A stretch of DNA of 64,000 nt from an uncultured Bacteroidales bacterium. Its GTDB lineage: Bacteria > Bacteroidota > Bacteroidia > Bacteroidales > UBA932. A program made the position numbers and the translations under genes. The DNA is taken from contig ONCE01000007.1 in the NCBI GenBank assembly GCA_900316245.1, positions 124,001-188,000 of the forward strand, in the 5' to 3' direction. The notes under the pieces are model-generated. The model did no database searches. It worked only from the letters and a program-made list of their open reading frames with translations, and had not been told where the DNA came from. Positions 1 to 6,597 of this stretch are shown piece after piece (the first letter of the stretch is position 1; each line of letters begins with the position of its first letter).

Positions 1-1412
1 ATCCTTCTGTGGTGACGGTAGGGGAGGATTATTACATCATCAACTCTACGTTCCACTATTTCCCGGGTGTGCCGGTGTATCACAGCCGCGATTTGCAGAA
101 TTGGGAGCAGATAGGCAATGTACTGGACCGTCCTTCTCAGCTTCCGTTGGTGGAGGCGAACGCATCGCTGGGCATTTATGCGCCCACCATCCGTTATAAT
201 GACGGCACGTTCTATATGATTACCACCAATGTGGGGAACAAGGGAAACTTTATGGTGACCGCCACCAATCCGGCCGGTCCCTGGAGCGAACCCATCTGGC
301 TGGAGCAGCAGGGAATTGATCCATCGCTCTATTTTGAGGAAGGGAAGTGCTATATGGTTTCCAACCCCGATGCCACCATCACCTTATGCGAGATAGATCC
401 GGTAACAGGTGCGACCCTCAGCCCGGGAAAGGCCCTCTGGAGAGGTACAGGTGGCCGATTCCCTGAAGGGCCGCACATCTATAAGCACGAAGGTTGGTAT
501 TATCTTCTCATCTCCGAAGGGGGCACGGAACTGGCGCATAAGCTCACCGTAGCCCGCAGCCGTAACATCTATGGCCCTTATGAGGCCAATCCAGCCAATC
601 CCATCTTTACGCACTGCTCACTGATAGCTCAGGAAAGCAACATCCAGGGCACAGGCCACGGGGATCTTTTCCAGGCGGTCGATGGTTCCTGGTGGATTGT
701 CTTCCTGGCTTATCGCCGCTATGGCGGGGACTTCCACCATCTGGGCCGCGAGACCTTCCTGGCACCTGTCACCTGGGAGAAAGGTTGGCCGGTGGTGAAT
801 GGAGGACAGCCTATTGCGGAGACCATGAAAGTGCGTATGAGTGCTGTGCCGGAAGCCCCTAAGCCTGCTCAAATGCATTATGATTTTTCTGTCATCGGCC
901 CTGAATGGATGCATATCCAGCATCCGGTGGCGGAGAACTATACAGCCCAAGATGGAGTTCTCACCCTCACGGGCAATGGGGATGGCTTCGACTGGGGTAG
1001 CTGGCATCCCACCGCCTTGCTTCGCCGGCAGAAGGCGCCGGAATGCCGTTTCGGAACCAAGGTTACGCTTCTGACCGACGGCGAAGCCGGCCTGACCATC
1101 TATCAAACCCACAACGGCCACTTGGAGTTTTTTGTCCGCCGGGAGGGAAAACGCTACCAGGCCGTCCTCCGCATCAGGCTTCATAGCATCCTCCACGAGC
1201 AGTCCGTCGTGACGCTTCCGTCCCCTTCGGCCCGCCTGGATGTCCAGGCCTTCGGAGACCACTACGAGTTCCTGCTGGATGGACAGCCGTTTGCCGCCAT
1301 GGACTCCAAGTTGCTGAGTACCGAGATGGCCGGCGGCTTTACAGGCGTTACCATCGGCCCTTACTGCCGTACCGGAAAGGCCACCTTCCAGGGCTTTGAT
1401 TATCAAGAGTAA
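1..1412 (+). CDS. GH43 glycoside hydrolase, beta-xylosidase type (5' truncated by window edge)
   Basis: Glycoside hydrolase family 43, most like the beta-xylosidase / alpha-L-arabinofuranosidase subfamilies that trim xylan side chains or xylo-oligosaccharides. The reading frame enters at base 3 (Pro-Ser-Val-Val-Thr), which fits the conserved start of the blade carrying the catalytic Asp of a D-P-S motif; that Asp would lie just outside the window. Visible are NSTFHYFPGVPVYHS with SRDLQNWEQIG, the GIDPSLYF segment (the pKa-tuning Asp) near residue 105 and the general-acid Glu in PEGPHIYK near residue 155. From about residue 290 a beta-sandwich C-terminal domain of the GH43_C2 kind follows (HYDFSVIGPEW onward). 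No signal peptide can be judged because the N-terminus is missing. The next gene lies 360 bp away on the other strand. The family call is firm; the exact substrate is inferred. Confidence 0.9.
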   Translation, partial: PSVVTVGEDYYIINSTFHYFPGVPVYHSRDLQNWEQIGNVLDRPSQLPLVEANASLGIYAPTIRYNDGTFYMITTNVGNKGNFMVTATNPAGPWSEPIWLEQQGIDPSLYFEEGKCYMVSNPDATITLCEIDPVTGATLSPGKALWRGTGGRFPEGPHIYKHEGWYYLLISEGGTELAHKLTVARSRNIYGPYEANPANPIFTHCSLIAQESNIQGTGHGDLFQAVDGSWWIVFLAYRRYGGDFHHLGRETFLAPVTWEKGWPVVNGGQPIAETMKVRMSAVPEAPKPAQMHYDFSVIGPEWMHIQHPVAENYTAQDGVLTLTGNGDGFDWGSWHPTALLRRQKAPECRFGTKVTLLTDGEAGLTIYQTHNGHLEFFVRREGKRYQAVLRIRLHSILHEQSVVTLPSPSARLDVQAFGDHYEFLLDGQPFAAMDSKLLSTEMAGGFTGVTIGPYCRTGKATFQGFDYQE

Positions 1413-1518
1413 GATTTCGTGATCCACCTCCTCATCACCGCCGCTATGTACGCCTCCTACCGCTCCTGCCTGGCTCAGGAGTAGTTGGTATTGCAAAGTG
1501 CTGGCGGTTAATCAAATG

Positions 1519-1698
1519 ACAATCAACAAGATAAATACACAGCCCCCTTCATTTATAGACACTTACCCGCCAGCCGTAGATACGGAGGTCGAAGCCCGAC
1601 AGAAGGGGGTGCGCGAAGCGGCGGGGGATTAAACGACGGAGTCCCTTCATCCCTAAACGAAAGCGCCTGGCCATCGGCCAGGCACGCTTTCGTGCGGG
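1519..1698. repeat. Left copy of tRNA-Leu flank repeat (direct repeat, with hairpin)
   Basis: Positions 1613-1698 are identical over 86 bp to 10148-10233, in the same orientation. Weaker similarity extends left to about 1519, matching from about 9972, where the right copy has extra bases. The repeat holds a strong hairpin (arms gaaagcg-cctggcc and ggccagg-ca-cgctttc) that in the right copy sits directly after the 3' end of a tRNA-Leu gene. Here the tRNA is absent; the sequence after gtgcggg is a different repeat. The rest of the gap between the GH43 gene and the fimbrillin-like gene (1413-1518 and 1761-1776) shows no gene. Confidence 0.85.
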
Positions 1699-1760
1699 GT
1701 TGTTAACAAATTTCTAACCAATTTTGACGAGTTAGCCGCAAAGGTAATCCAAAAGGAGTT
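1692..1760. repeat. gtgcggggttgttaac repeat, copy A
   Basis: Starts with gtgcggggttgttaac and continues aaatttctaacca. It matches copies starting at 5336 and 9736 for about 40 bp, then diverges. It abuts the tRNA-Leu flank repeat at its left, sharing the gtgcggg. Function unknown; it may be a recombination junction or the end of a small element. Confidence 0.7.
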
Positions 1761-1776
1761 CAGACAGGATATAAGC

Positions 1777-2826
1777 CTATATGGTTACCTTGAAGCCGTA
1801 TACCTTGCCGTTTTCGAGCGGGAGTTTGCTCGTAATCGTTTTCCGCATGTCGCAGCCGGGGAACACGGTGACCGAATTCCGGCGCTCCTCCTCGTCGTCG
1901 TAATAATTCCCGCCGAACTGGAGACAGAGTTCATAGCCGGCCTCGAGGTCCTTGTCGAAGCGGACGGGCACAAAGAAAGTCTTTTCAACCACATCCTCAT
2001 CCATCAGCGTAAGATCGCTGTAGTTGCCGCTGTCGAGCAGGTAATAGTCCAGCGGTCCCCGCTCGATCGTGAAGGGCGTCCCCGTGTAGCTTCCGGTGGT
2101 CACATCCAGCCCGGACATCCGGACAAAGACCGGATCGCCATTCACGCCCCACTCTTCCTCTTCTTCCGAATCGGGATCGATGCACTTGATGCGGATGGAA
2201 TTGACCCTTGCCTGGTCGAAGGGCGAACCGGGAGGCGCTTCGTACGGGAAGTTCCTGAGGGTCACCTCGATGCGGAACACGGCGAGCTGGTGCTGCATGT
2301 TCACGTGGGCGACGTCGCCGGAGATCTCCACCTCGCCCAGCATCAGATCGACGTCGGAAATAGAACTCGGATCGTCGTGCTGCAGGGCGCCCGAAGCGGT
2401 CGAAAGACTCCTCATATAAATGGTCGGAGAGCCCTTCCTCACGCCATCGAAGATCGAATTGCCCGCGTACGTATCCAAGGACGGATACAGGCAGATGACC
2501 TTGTCCCCTTCGTTTCCGTTCCAGGTACCGGAGAATTCCGCCTTCTTGCGGCCAGCCTCCCCGGTAGAAGTGAAGGTATCGACGGCCGTGATGCCGTCCC
2601 GGCCGAAAGAGACAACCGTGATGGACTCTTCCGAGTCCCAGGACCCCTTCAGCGTCCTGTCTTCCGTGTCGTATTCATAAAGCATCTTCGTGCCCGCCGG
2701 AGCGGAGACGGACGCCTGGATCGTCATCGGGACGCCTGCCTTCTTTTCGACCGGCGTCTTCTGGCAGCTGTTCAGCAGAACGGCTGCGCAGGTCGTCAAT
2801 ACGACAATTGTTAAGATTCGTTTCAT
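1777..2826 (-). CDS. Fimbrillin-like lipoprotein
   Basis: Predicted surface or periplasm-facing lipoprotein of 349 residues. The N-terminus is a lipoprotein signal peptide ending at the lipobox L-N-S-C (Cys about 21). The body has the pattern seen in Bacteroidales fimbrillin (Mfa-like/FimA-like) proteins: a Thr/Lys/Met opening strand (APAGTKM), a WDSEESITVVSF segment, F-x-G near residue 100 and a lipoprotein-like two-domain beta-rich layout. Such proteins build or cap fimbriae, but many paralogues have unknown roles and no fimbrial assembly genes are seen here. It follows a 47-codon small gene by 19 bp on the same strand, so the two are probably co-transcribed. An acidic run (EEEEE near residue 225) is present. 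The family assignment is moderately firm; the role is inferred. Confidence 0.65.
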   Translation of the reverse strand: MKRILTIVVLTTCAAVLLNSCQKTPVEKKAGVPMTIQASVSAPAGTKMLYEYDTEDRTLKGSWDSEESITVVSFGRDGITAVDTFTSTGEAGRKKAEFSGTWNGNEGDKVICLYPSLDTYAGNSIFDGVRKGSPTIYMRSLSTASGALQHDDPSSISDVDLMLGEVEISGDVAHVNMQHQLAVFRIEVTLRNFPYEAPPGSPFDQARVNSIRIKCIDPDSEEEEEWGVNGDPVFVRMSGLDVTTGSYTGTPFTIERGPLDYYLLDSGNYSDLTLMDEDVVEKTFFVPVRFDKDLEAGYELCLQFGGNYYDDEEERRNSVTVFPGCDMRKTITSKLPLENGKVYGFKVTI

Positions 2827-2845
2827 TTTTCAGAAAATAGATGGG

Positions 2846-2989
2846 TTAAAACTCAAGGTCCCAGCCGTGTTCCATATCAGGGACCTCTTCACTGGCACAG
2901 ACAATGCCTTCATACTTCAGCTCGAGGACCTCGACAGACGGGGCCTCGTAGGGTATACGGGGGGTAGAGTTTGGGGAGAAATTTTTCAT
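2846..2989 (-). CDS. Small 47-residue protein upstream of fimbrillin-like gene
   Basis: A 47-codon frame with ATG at 2989-2987 and TAA at 2848-2846. It encodes a short acidic peptide with the motif Y-E-A-P-S-V-E-V-L-E-L-K-Y-E-G-I-V-C-A-S followed by a tail ending W-D-L-E-F. I recall similar short proteins (YEAPxVEVxE... then CxS) next to lipoprotein or fimbrillin-like genes in Bacteroidales; the recollection is of pattern, not of a named family. There is no signal peptide and no membrane segment. It sits 19 bp upstream of the fimbrillin-like gene, same strand, which supports a real, co-transcribed gene. The function is not known; a substrate, partner or peptide-signal role is possible but unproven. 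The single Cys in a fixed context may be modified or disulfide-bonded. Confidence 0.65.
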   Translation of the reverse strand: MKNFSPNSTPRIPYEAPSVEVLELKYEGIVCASEEVPDMEHGWDLEF

Positions 2990-3079
2990 TTTTTACACTA
3001 ACTAAACTAACGGAGAGCAAATTTCGGAAAAATCCCCGAAATATGCAATAGAGCAGCGTAGAATTAGGATTTTGTGGCA

Positions 3080-3102
3080 AAAATAGAAGACGCCGCAGCG
3101 TC
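3080..3102 (-). terminator. Possible terminator after tocopherol-cyclase-like gene
   Basis: On the minus strand a short hairpin gacgc-TGCG-gcgtc is followed by ttctattttt, about 100 bp after the stop codon of the upstream gene at 3203. The stem is only five pairs, so the call is weak. Confidence 0.35.
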
Positions 3103-3202
3103 GAAAAACGTTACAGCGTCTTGATTACCACGTAGTTCGAAAGGAGAATCTACAGGGCTTCCTGTGCCCGGGACAAGATCTGTCCGGCGGCTCGCCCTCC
3201 GG

Positions 3203-4315
3203 CTAACAATATTCTCCGTATTCGCACCCGATGTTCTCCGCGTGGATGCGGTCAATGAGTTTTCCCTGATGGTCGAAAAGCTGTATGGTTCCCACGCCGT
3301 TGCCTCCGTTCCAGAGGCGGTTGTGGCGCTTCTGACCGTCCGGAGCCTCATAGTTCACCAGCAGCATGTCCTTTTTCTCGCAGGTTATGTCCGAAATCAT
3401 CCTCCCGGAAGTGCTTGATTGTTCGACGTGCCACACAATCTGGGTGTCTGTTTCATTACAGTCAAACTTCGTTTTCACACCGGTCCATACTTTCGAGAAG
3501 TTGAACTCGAAGGGCGTTCCCTCATACCAGAAGGCGGACAGCAGGCGGCGTGGAAGGGCCAGGTGTCCCACCTTCGGACGACCGCCACCGATGTCGAAGA
3601 CGCTGTCCATGAGTTTACGGCCCGTTATCTCGCTCGTGAGGTTGTTCGAGGACAGCCACACCCAGGGGCTGGTGAAATCCTTCCCCCAGTTCTTGTCAGC
3701 ATAGCCGTAGCAGTCTTCGGGACGCACAAGGAAGCGACGGCCGTTCCAGATGACCTCCCCCTCGAACGCGGTCTTCATCCCTTCGGCGTGCCAGAACATC
3801 TCGAAAGCCTCGGCCTTGCGGAACACCTCGTCTGCACCAAAGCCCACGTTGAAGGCCGTAATCTTGTTGATCTTGAGGTCCCAGGACATCTCGCCGTCCT
3901 GACACATCCATTCAGGATGCGCTGCGGCATCCTCTACTTTCACATGGCCGTGGGTGCGGTCTTCTGTGAGGAAGCACTCATCGGCCTCGATGGAAAAGGG
4001 AACACCCCAATCCACCTGGATCTTCTTCCAGCCGAAGAAACGGTGAAGCTGTGCGGCATCCTCTCCCCAGGCACCGGCCTTGACCATCAGGTAGGACGGC
4101 TTCCGGTGTTCCCCGGGGACCTGGCCGAAGACAGGCTCATCCCCGCCGAGGGCGGGATTACAGAGGAAGAACTCGATGAAGAAAGGTTTGGCTGCACCTG
4201 TCTCAGCATCGTATCCGGTGAAAGAATGCCACCACCAGTCATAGCCTTTCCGGGCCTGGGCCCCGAAGAGCTGGCAGGCATCGCGGGCAATATCGTGCTT
4301 ATTGAACATTTTCAA
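3203..4315 (-). CDS. Tocopherol cyclase-like family protein
   Basis: Protein of 370 residues without a signal peptide or membrane span. It opens with the segment GYDWWWHSFTGYDAETGAAKPFFIEFF, which I associate with bacterial proteins placed in the tocopherol-cyclase-like family (PF14249), a two-lobed, lipocalin-like beta-barrel fold also related to AttH-type proteins. Other visible features are the Trp-rich stretch NWGKDFTSPWVWLSSNN near residue 235, which resembles the family's N-W-G-x-x-W-P-x-x-W region, and a C-terminal lobe ending GCEYGEYC. True tocopherol cyclases make vitamin E in plants and cyanobacteria; gut bacteria lack that pathway, so the real substrate here is unknown, probably a hydrophobic molecule. 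It stands alone in the accessory segment. The assignment rests on remembered motifs and is moderate. Confidence 0.55.
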   Translation of the reverse strand: MKMFNKHDIARDACQLFGAQARKGYDWWWHSFTGYDAETGAAKPFFIEFFLCNPALGGDEPVFGQVPGEHRKPSYLMVKAGAWGEDAAQLHRFFGWKKIQVDWGVPFSIEADECFLTEDRTHGHVKVEDAAAHPEWMCQDGEMSWDLKINKITAFNVGFGADEVFRKAEAFEMFWHAEGMKTAFEGEVIWNGRRFLVRPEDCYGYADKNWGKDFTSPWVWLSSNNLTSEITGRKLMDSVFDIGGGRPKVGHLALPRRLLSAFWYEGTPFEFNFSKVWTGVKTKFDCNETDTQIVWHVEQSSTSGRMISDITCEKKDMLLVNYEAPDGQKRHNRLWNGGNGVGTIQLFDHQGKLIDRIHAENIGCEYGEYC

Positions 4316-4451
4316 AAGTATCTTTTCTGAACTGGCCTGTTATCAGCAAAAGTCAGTCCATGCCTTCCCTTATGACATTTTGGCGCAACAAAGAAGGGAC
4401 GCTGCCCATCTAGGAAGCGTCCCTAACAGTTTATGACTGTAGAGCCAGCGA

Positions 4452-4883
4452 TTACTGGATCTCAATCTGTTTGACGGCCTTCTGGAGTTCCACATTCTCC
4501 TTCTTGGGAATGTGGACATTCAGCACACCGTGCTCTACCTTGGCCTCGATCTTGTCGGTCTCGGCGTCCTCGGGAAGCGTGAGCATCTGCTGGAACTTCT
4601 CGTAGGAGAATTCCCTGCGAAGGTAGCGGCCGTGGTGCTTCTTCTCGTGGTTCTCGGCCTTCTTTTCCATGTTAATCACCAGGTTGTTGTCCTCGTCCAC
4701 ATGGACCTGGAAGTCTTCTTTGGTGAGCCCCGGAGCGGCCAGCTCCAAGTCATATTCTTTCTCGTTCTCAATTACATTGATGGCCGGAGCAGTGTAGTTC
4801 GCTCTTTCCATCCAGCTGTTGTCGAAGAAGTCGTTGAAGATGTCAGGCAACCAACTTTGATTCCTTCTAATCGTAGGTAACAT
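4452..4883 (-). CDS. Small heat shock protein, Hsp20/alpha-crystallin family
   Basis: ATP-independent holdase chaperone of 143 residues, the usual length for bacterial Hsp20. The N-terminal arm (RNQSWLPDIFNDFFDNSWME) is followed by the alpha-crystallin domain from about residue 35 (NVIENEKEYDLELAAPGLTKEDF) to residue 128, with GRYLRREFSYEKFQQMLTLPE and the A-x-x-x-x-G-V-L motif (AKVEHGVLNVHIPK). The I-x-I/V-like tail (VKQIEIQ) is what oligomerises such proteins. The ATG at 4883 begins MLPTIRR, typical of Bacteroidales homologues. It is a single gene with a leader region of unclear promoter: TATCTTTA on the minus strand about 95 bp upstream is one mismatch from the -7 consensus. Confidence 0.93.
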   Translation of the reverse strand: MLPTIRRNQSWLPDIFNDFFDNSWMERANYTAPAINVIENEKEYDLELAAPGLTKEDFQVHVDEDNNLVINMEKKAENHEKKHHGRYLRREFSYEKFQQMLTLPEDAETDKIEAKVEHGVLNVHIPKKENVELQKAVKQIEIQ

Positions 4884-5230
4884 AACAAAATCACTTTAAA
4901 CATTCTTCGGTTTCGGGTCCTTACGTGGCCTTCCGTCCGTGTTCCTTGTCTGGAACGCCTAAAGATATTGCAAAGCCGGGACCAGCACCGGAAGAATGGA
5001 CTTCTTGTCAGCATGGAAGTGTCAAAAAGTCCATTTTGAGGACAGAATGTCCAGGGGCTCACTATCCTTTGCAATACCCAGGAGCTTATACTTTCCATGG
5101 CACGGCCGGAAAACGGTGGCCGATAATACCTTCTGTCGTCGCAGGTGGTGCCGAGCACCGTCGCCGGTGGAATCGGAGGACTTCGGAGCGAAGCGATTGA
5201 GCCTGCAGGCGAACGGCGTCTTCTGACGCC
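4884..5230. other. Long intergenic region without a recognisable gene
   Basis: Between the Hsp20 gene and the XRE gene lie 527 bp. The first part up to about 5230 has short open frames on both strands, but none has a believable protein composition or family motif. The stretch 5140-5230 is rich in GC inverted motifs (gtgccgagcaccg, ggacttcggagcgaag, gaacggcgtcttctgacgcc), which suggests decayed repeat elements. The rest, 5231-5410, is taken up by three repeats listed separately. Confidence 0.5.
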
Positions 5231-5278
5231 GAGTCCCTCCCCCGAGGGGAGGGATTTAGGGAGGGGGTAACGTGGGCG
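5231..5278. repeat. GC-rich hairpin repeat (ccctccccc/gaggggaggg), copy 1
   Basis: Reads gtccctcccccgaggggagg then gatttagggagggggtaacgtggg. It is nearly identical, in inverted orientation, to 39098-39141, and its hairpin core recurs at 25744-25767. These copies are dispersed between genes. In this position no coding role is seen. Confidence 0.75.
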
Positions 5279-5342
5279 GACGGAGTCCCTTCACCCGAAA
5301 ACGAAAAGCGCCTGGCAATAGCCAGGCAAGCTTTCGTGCGGG
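5279..5342. repeat. Diverged copy of tRNA-Leu flank repeat
   Basis: Matches the 3' part of the repeat at 1635-1698 and 10170-10233 (gacggagtcccttca, then the hairpin and cgtgcggg), with changes in the hairpin that mostly preserve pairing: the arms are gcctggc and gccaggc around aata. It directly precedes the gtgcggggttgttaac repeat, as at 1692. Confidence 0.75.
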
Positions 5343-5410
5343 GTTGTTAACAAATTTCTAACCAGTTTTGAAGACCTTAGAACCGCCTATCTTTTTGGTA
5401 AACAAATACT
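5336..5410. repeat. gtgcggggttgttaac repeat, copy B
   Basis: Roughly 80 bp matching copy C (9736 onward) along its whole length, including the end aaacaaatactttaatc, and copy A (1692) for the first 40 bp. It ends exactly at the stop codon of the XRE gene on the opposite strand. Confidence 0.7.
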
Positions 5411-5809
5411 TTAATCTTCTTCTTTCTTACTTCCGTAAGGCGTAGAATCTGATTCGGCTACATATCCATAAGGACGCTCATGGTATTCATAACCATCAAC
5501 GTGAGTTAATGCGCTTCTTACCAAATCCAGATTAAGGCATTCTTCCAACTTTGATATGGTGTCCAGAGTCAGATTCTCAGAGCCTTTAAGAAGCTTTGAT
5601 ACGTACTGTGGTGAACAGTTCATCTTTTCAGCCAGTTCTTTCTGGCTCATTTTGAGTTCCTCCAGGCGGTGCATAACCTTCATGGCTATGAATCCGGAAT
5701 ACCGGAGCCAGCGATGGTTCTCCCGCCGCCACTCGGCTTTTTCTCTCCAGTCGGTATTGACCTCGTGCTTTTCCAGCACGGAGAGTTCTTTGTCAATTGC
5801 TTTCTTCAT
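5411..5809 (-). CDS. XRE-family helix-turn-helix protein, antitoxin-like
   Basis: DNA-binding protein of 132 residues. A Cro/C1-type helix-turn-helix spans about residues 45-100: RLEELKMSQKELAEKMNCSP then QYVSKLLKGSENLTLDTISKLEE. The N-terminal part (AIDKELSVLEKHEVNTDWREKAEWRREN) is charged and probably helical. I chose the ATG at 5809 (MKKAIDKE); it overlaps the end of the upstream reading frame (5793) by 17 bp, the arrangement typical of translationally coupled type II toxin-antitoxin pairs. An ATG at 5842 would add 11 residues with no family support. The likely role is to bind the product of the upstream gene and to repress the shared promoter, where a perfect palindrome (6381-6402) overlaps the -33 region. 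The upstream partner carries an in-frame stop, so this may be an orphan antitoxin. Confidence 0.8.
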   Translation of the reverse strand: MKKAIDKELSVLEKHEVNTDWREKAEWRRENHRWLRYSGFIAMKVMHRLEELKMSQKELAEKMNCSPQYVSKLLKGSENLTLDTISKLEECLNLDLVRSALTHVDGYEYHERPYGYVAESDSTPYGSKKEED

Positions 5810-6341
5810 TGTAGTCTTCGAAACTGTTATAATCGAATACACCCAGTGAAATCAGATAGTCGCGAACTTTGTTTAATTTATTGAGCTCCTCCAGCGTATG
5901 TTCACGTTCCTGCATGGTTGCCGTTAGTTAAATGGCCCCGCCGGTAATAATGTATCGGCCAGACTCTAATCTAATAGCGTACAAGCGCAGCCAGGATGCA
6001 TGAGTATGGTATAGCCCCTTTGCTTTCTCTCTTCCCAGTAATACTTCCGACAGCCGAGTGTTCTCCAATGGACGGAACAACTCATCCAAATTAGCGTCAG
6101 GATCTATGTCCAAAATAAGGCATTCCAACTCGTTTGCATCATCAACCGTATCAAATACAGCGCGGTCTATGTCTGTGATATGAAAGAATGATGACAAATC
6201 TTCCACATGTTTGGTGAAGAAAGCCCTTAACCACTCATAATCATTCCACTGCGTAAACACCTTCTCTAAAACGTTTACGCTCTCTCCATCATACATCACA
6301 GCCCACAGCCGCCCGTTATCAAGTATCCTTTCAAATCTCAT
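5793..6341 (-). pseudogene. Toxin-like gene of a TA-type module, interrupted by an in-frame TAA
   Basis: A 183-codon gene starting at ATG 6341 (MRFERILDNGRLWAVMYDG) with one in-frame TAA at 5930-5928. Before it the frame reads ...RLYAIRLESGRYIITGGAI; after it the same frame continues LTATMQEREHTLEELNKLNK and ends at TGA 5793 with ...FEDYNEESN. From memory, intact Bacteroidales relatives carry G-G-A-I-K-L-T across this point, so AAA to TAA would explain the break; this is one base. The first 137 residues could still fold, and the last 40 could restart at the ATG at 5915. The I-T-G-G-A-I-K-L-T ending resembles RelE/HigB-like proteins, and an XRE gene overlaps its 3' end, so a toxin role is inferred. 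A TTG at 6359 is open but overlaps the promoter. A sequencing or assembly error is a simple alternative. Confidence 0.7.
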
Positions 6342-6356
6342 TTCACTTCTTTTTTG

Positions 6357-6402
6357 CAAAGATAATATTATTCCCTTGTTTAATCAACTTTTAGGTTGAT
6401 TA
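6357..6402 (-). promoter_or_regulatory. Promoter and palindromic operator of the TA-like module
   Basis: On the minus strand TATCTTTG (6364-6357) is an exact -7 element, 15 bp before the ATG at 6341. A TTG about 20 bp further upstream fits -33 and lies within a perfect palindrome TAATCAAC-TTTTAG-GTTGATTA (6381-6402). A palindrome over the -33 box is the usual place for autorepression by an XRE antitoxin; the binding itself is inferred. Confidence 0.65.
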
Positions 6403-6439
6403 TTTTGTTGTTGTTGTTGTTTCCATGTGGGGTTTTTGC

Positions 6440-6447
6440 TATATTTG
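6440..6447 (+). promoter_or_regulatory. -7 promoter element for the M64 lipoprotein gene
   Basis: TATATTTG matches the Bacteroidota -7 consensus exactly and is preceded at about 20 bp by a TTG-rich run (ttgttgttgttg). The ATG is 150 bp downstream, so a long leader is expected. Confidence 0.55.
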
Positions 6448-6554
6448 TAATGTCTAACCCGTAAGTATGGCACTTCACAGTCATGTCCTTGAACTTTTTA
6501 TCCCTTCTATAGGGGGAAAATCGATAGTATTCAGTTATTTACATTCGATAATTG

Positions 6555-6583
6555 GCACGATGCTCGTTTAAGCGTCGTGCTTT
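6555..6583 (+). promoter_or_regulatory. Leader hairpin just before the M64 lipoprotein start
   Basis: GCACGATGCT-cgttta-AGCGTCGTGC forms a ten-pair stem (one G-T wobble) followed by TTT, ending about 15 bp before the ATG at 6598. It could be an attenuator, a weak terminator, or a structure that limits ribosome access. No protein partner can be named. Confidence 0.45.
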
Positions 6584-6597
6584 AGTCATTTATATAG

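Noticed and set aside
4884-5230. Possible short gene between Hsp20 and the XRE gene
   Set aside because: Open frames on both strands have no start context, no family motif and an amino-acid make-up typical of non-coding DNA.
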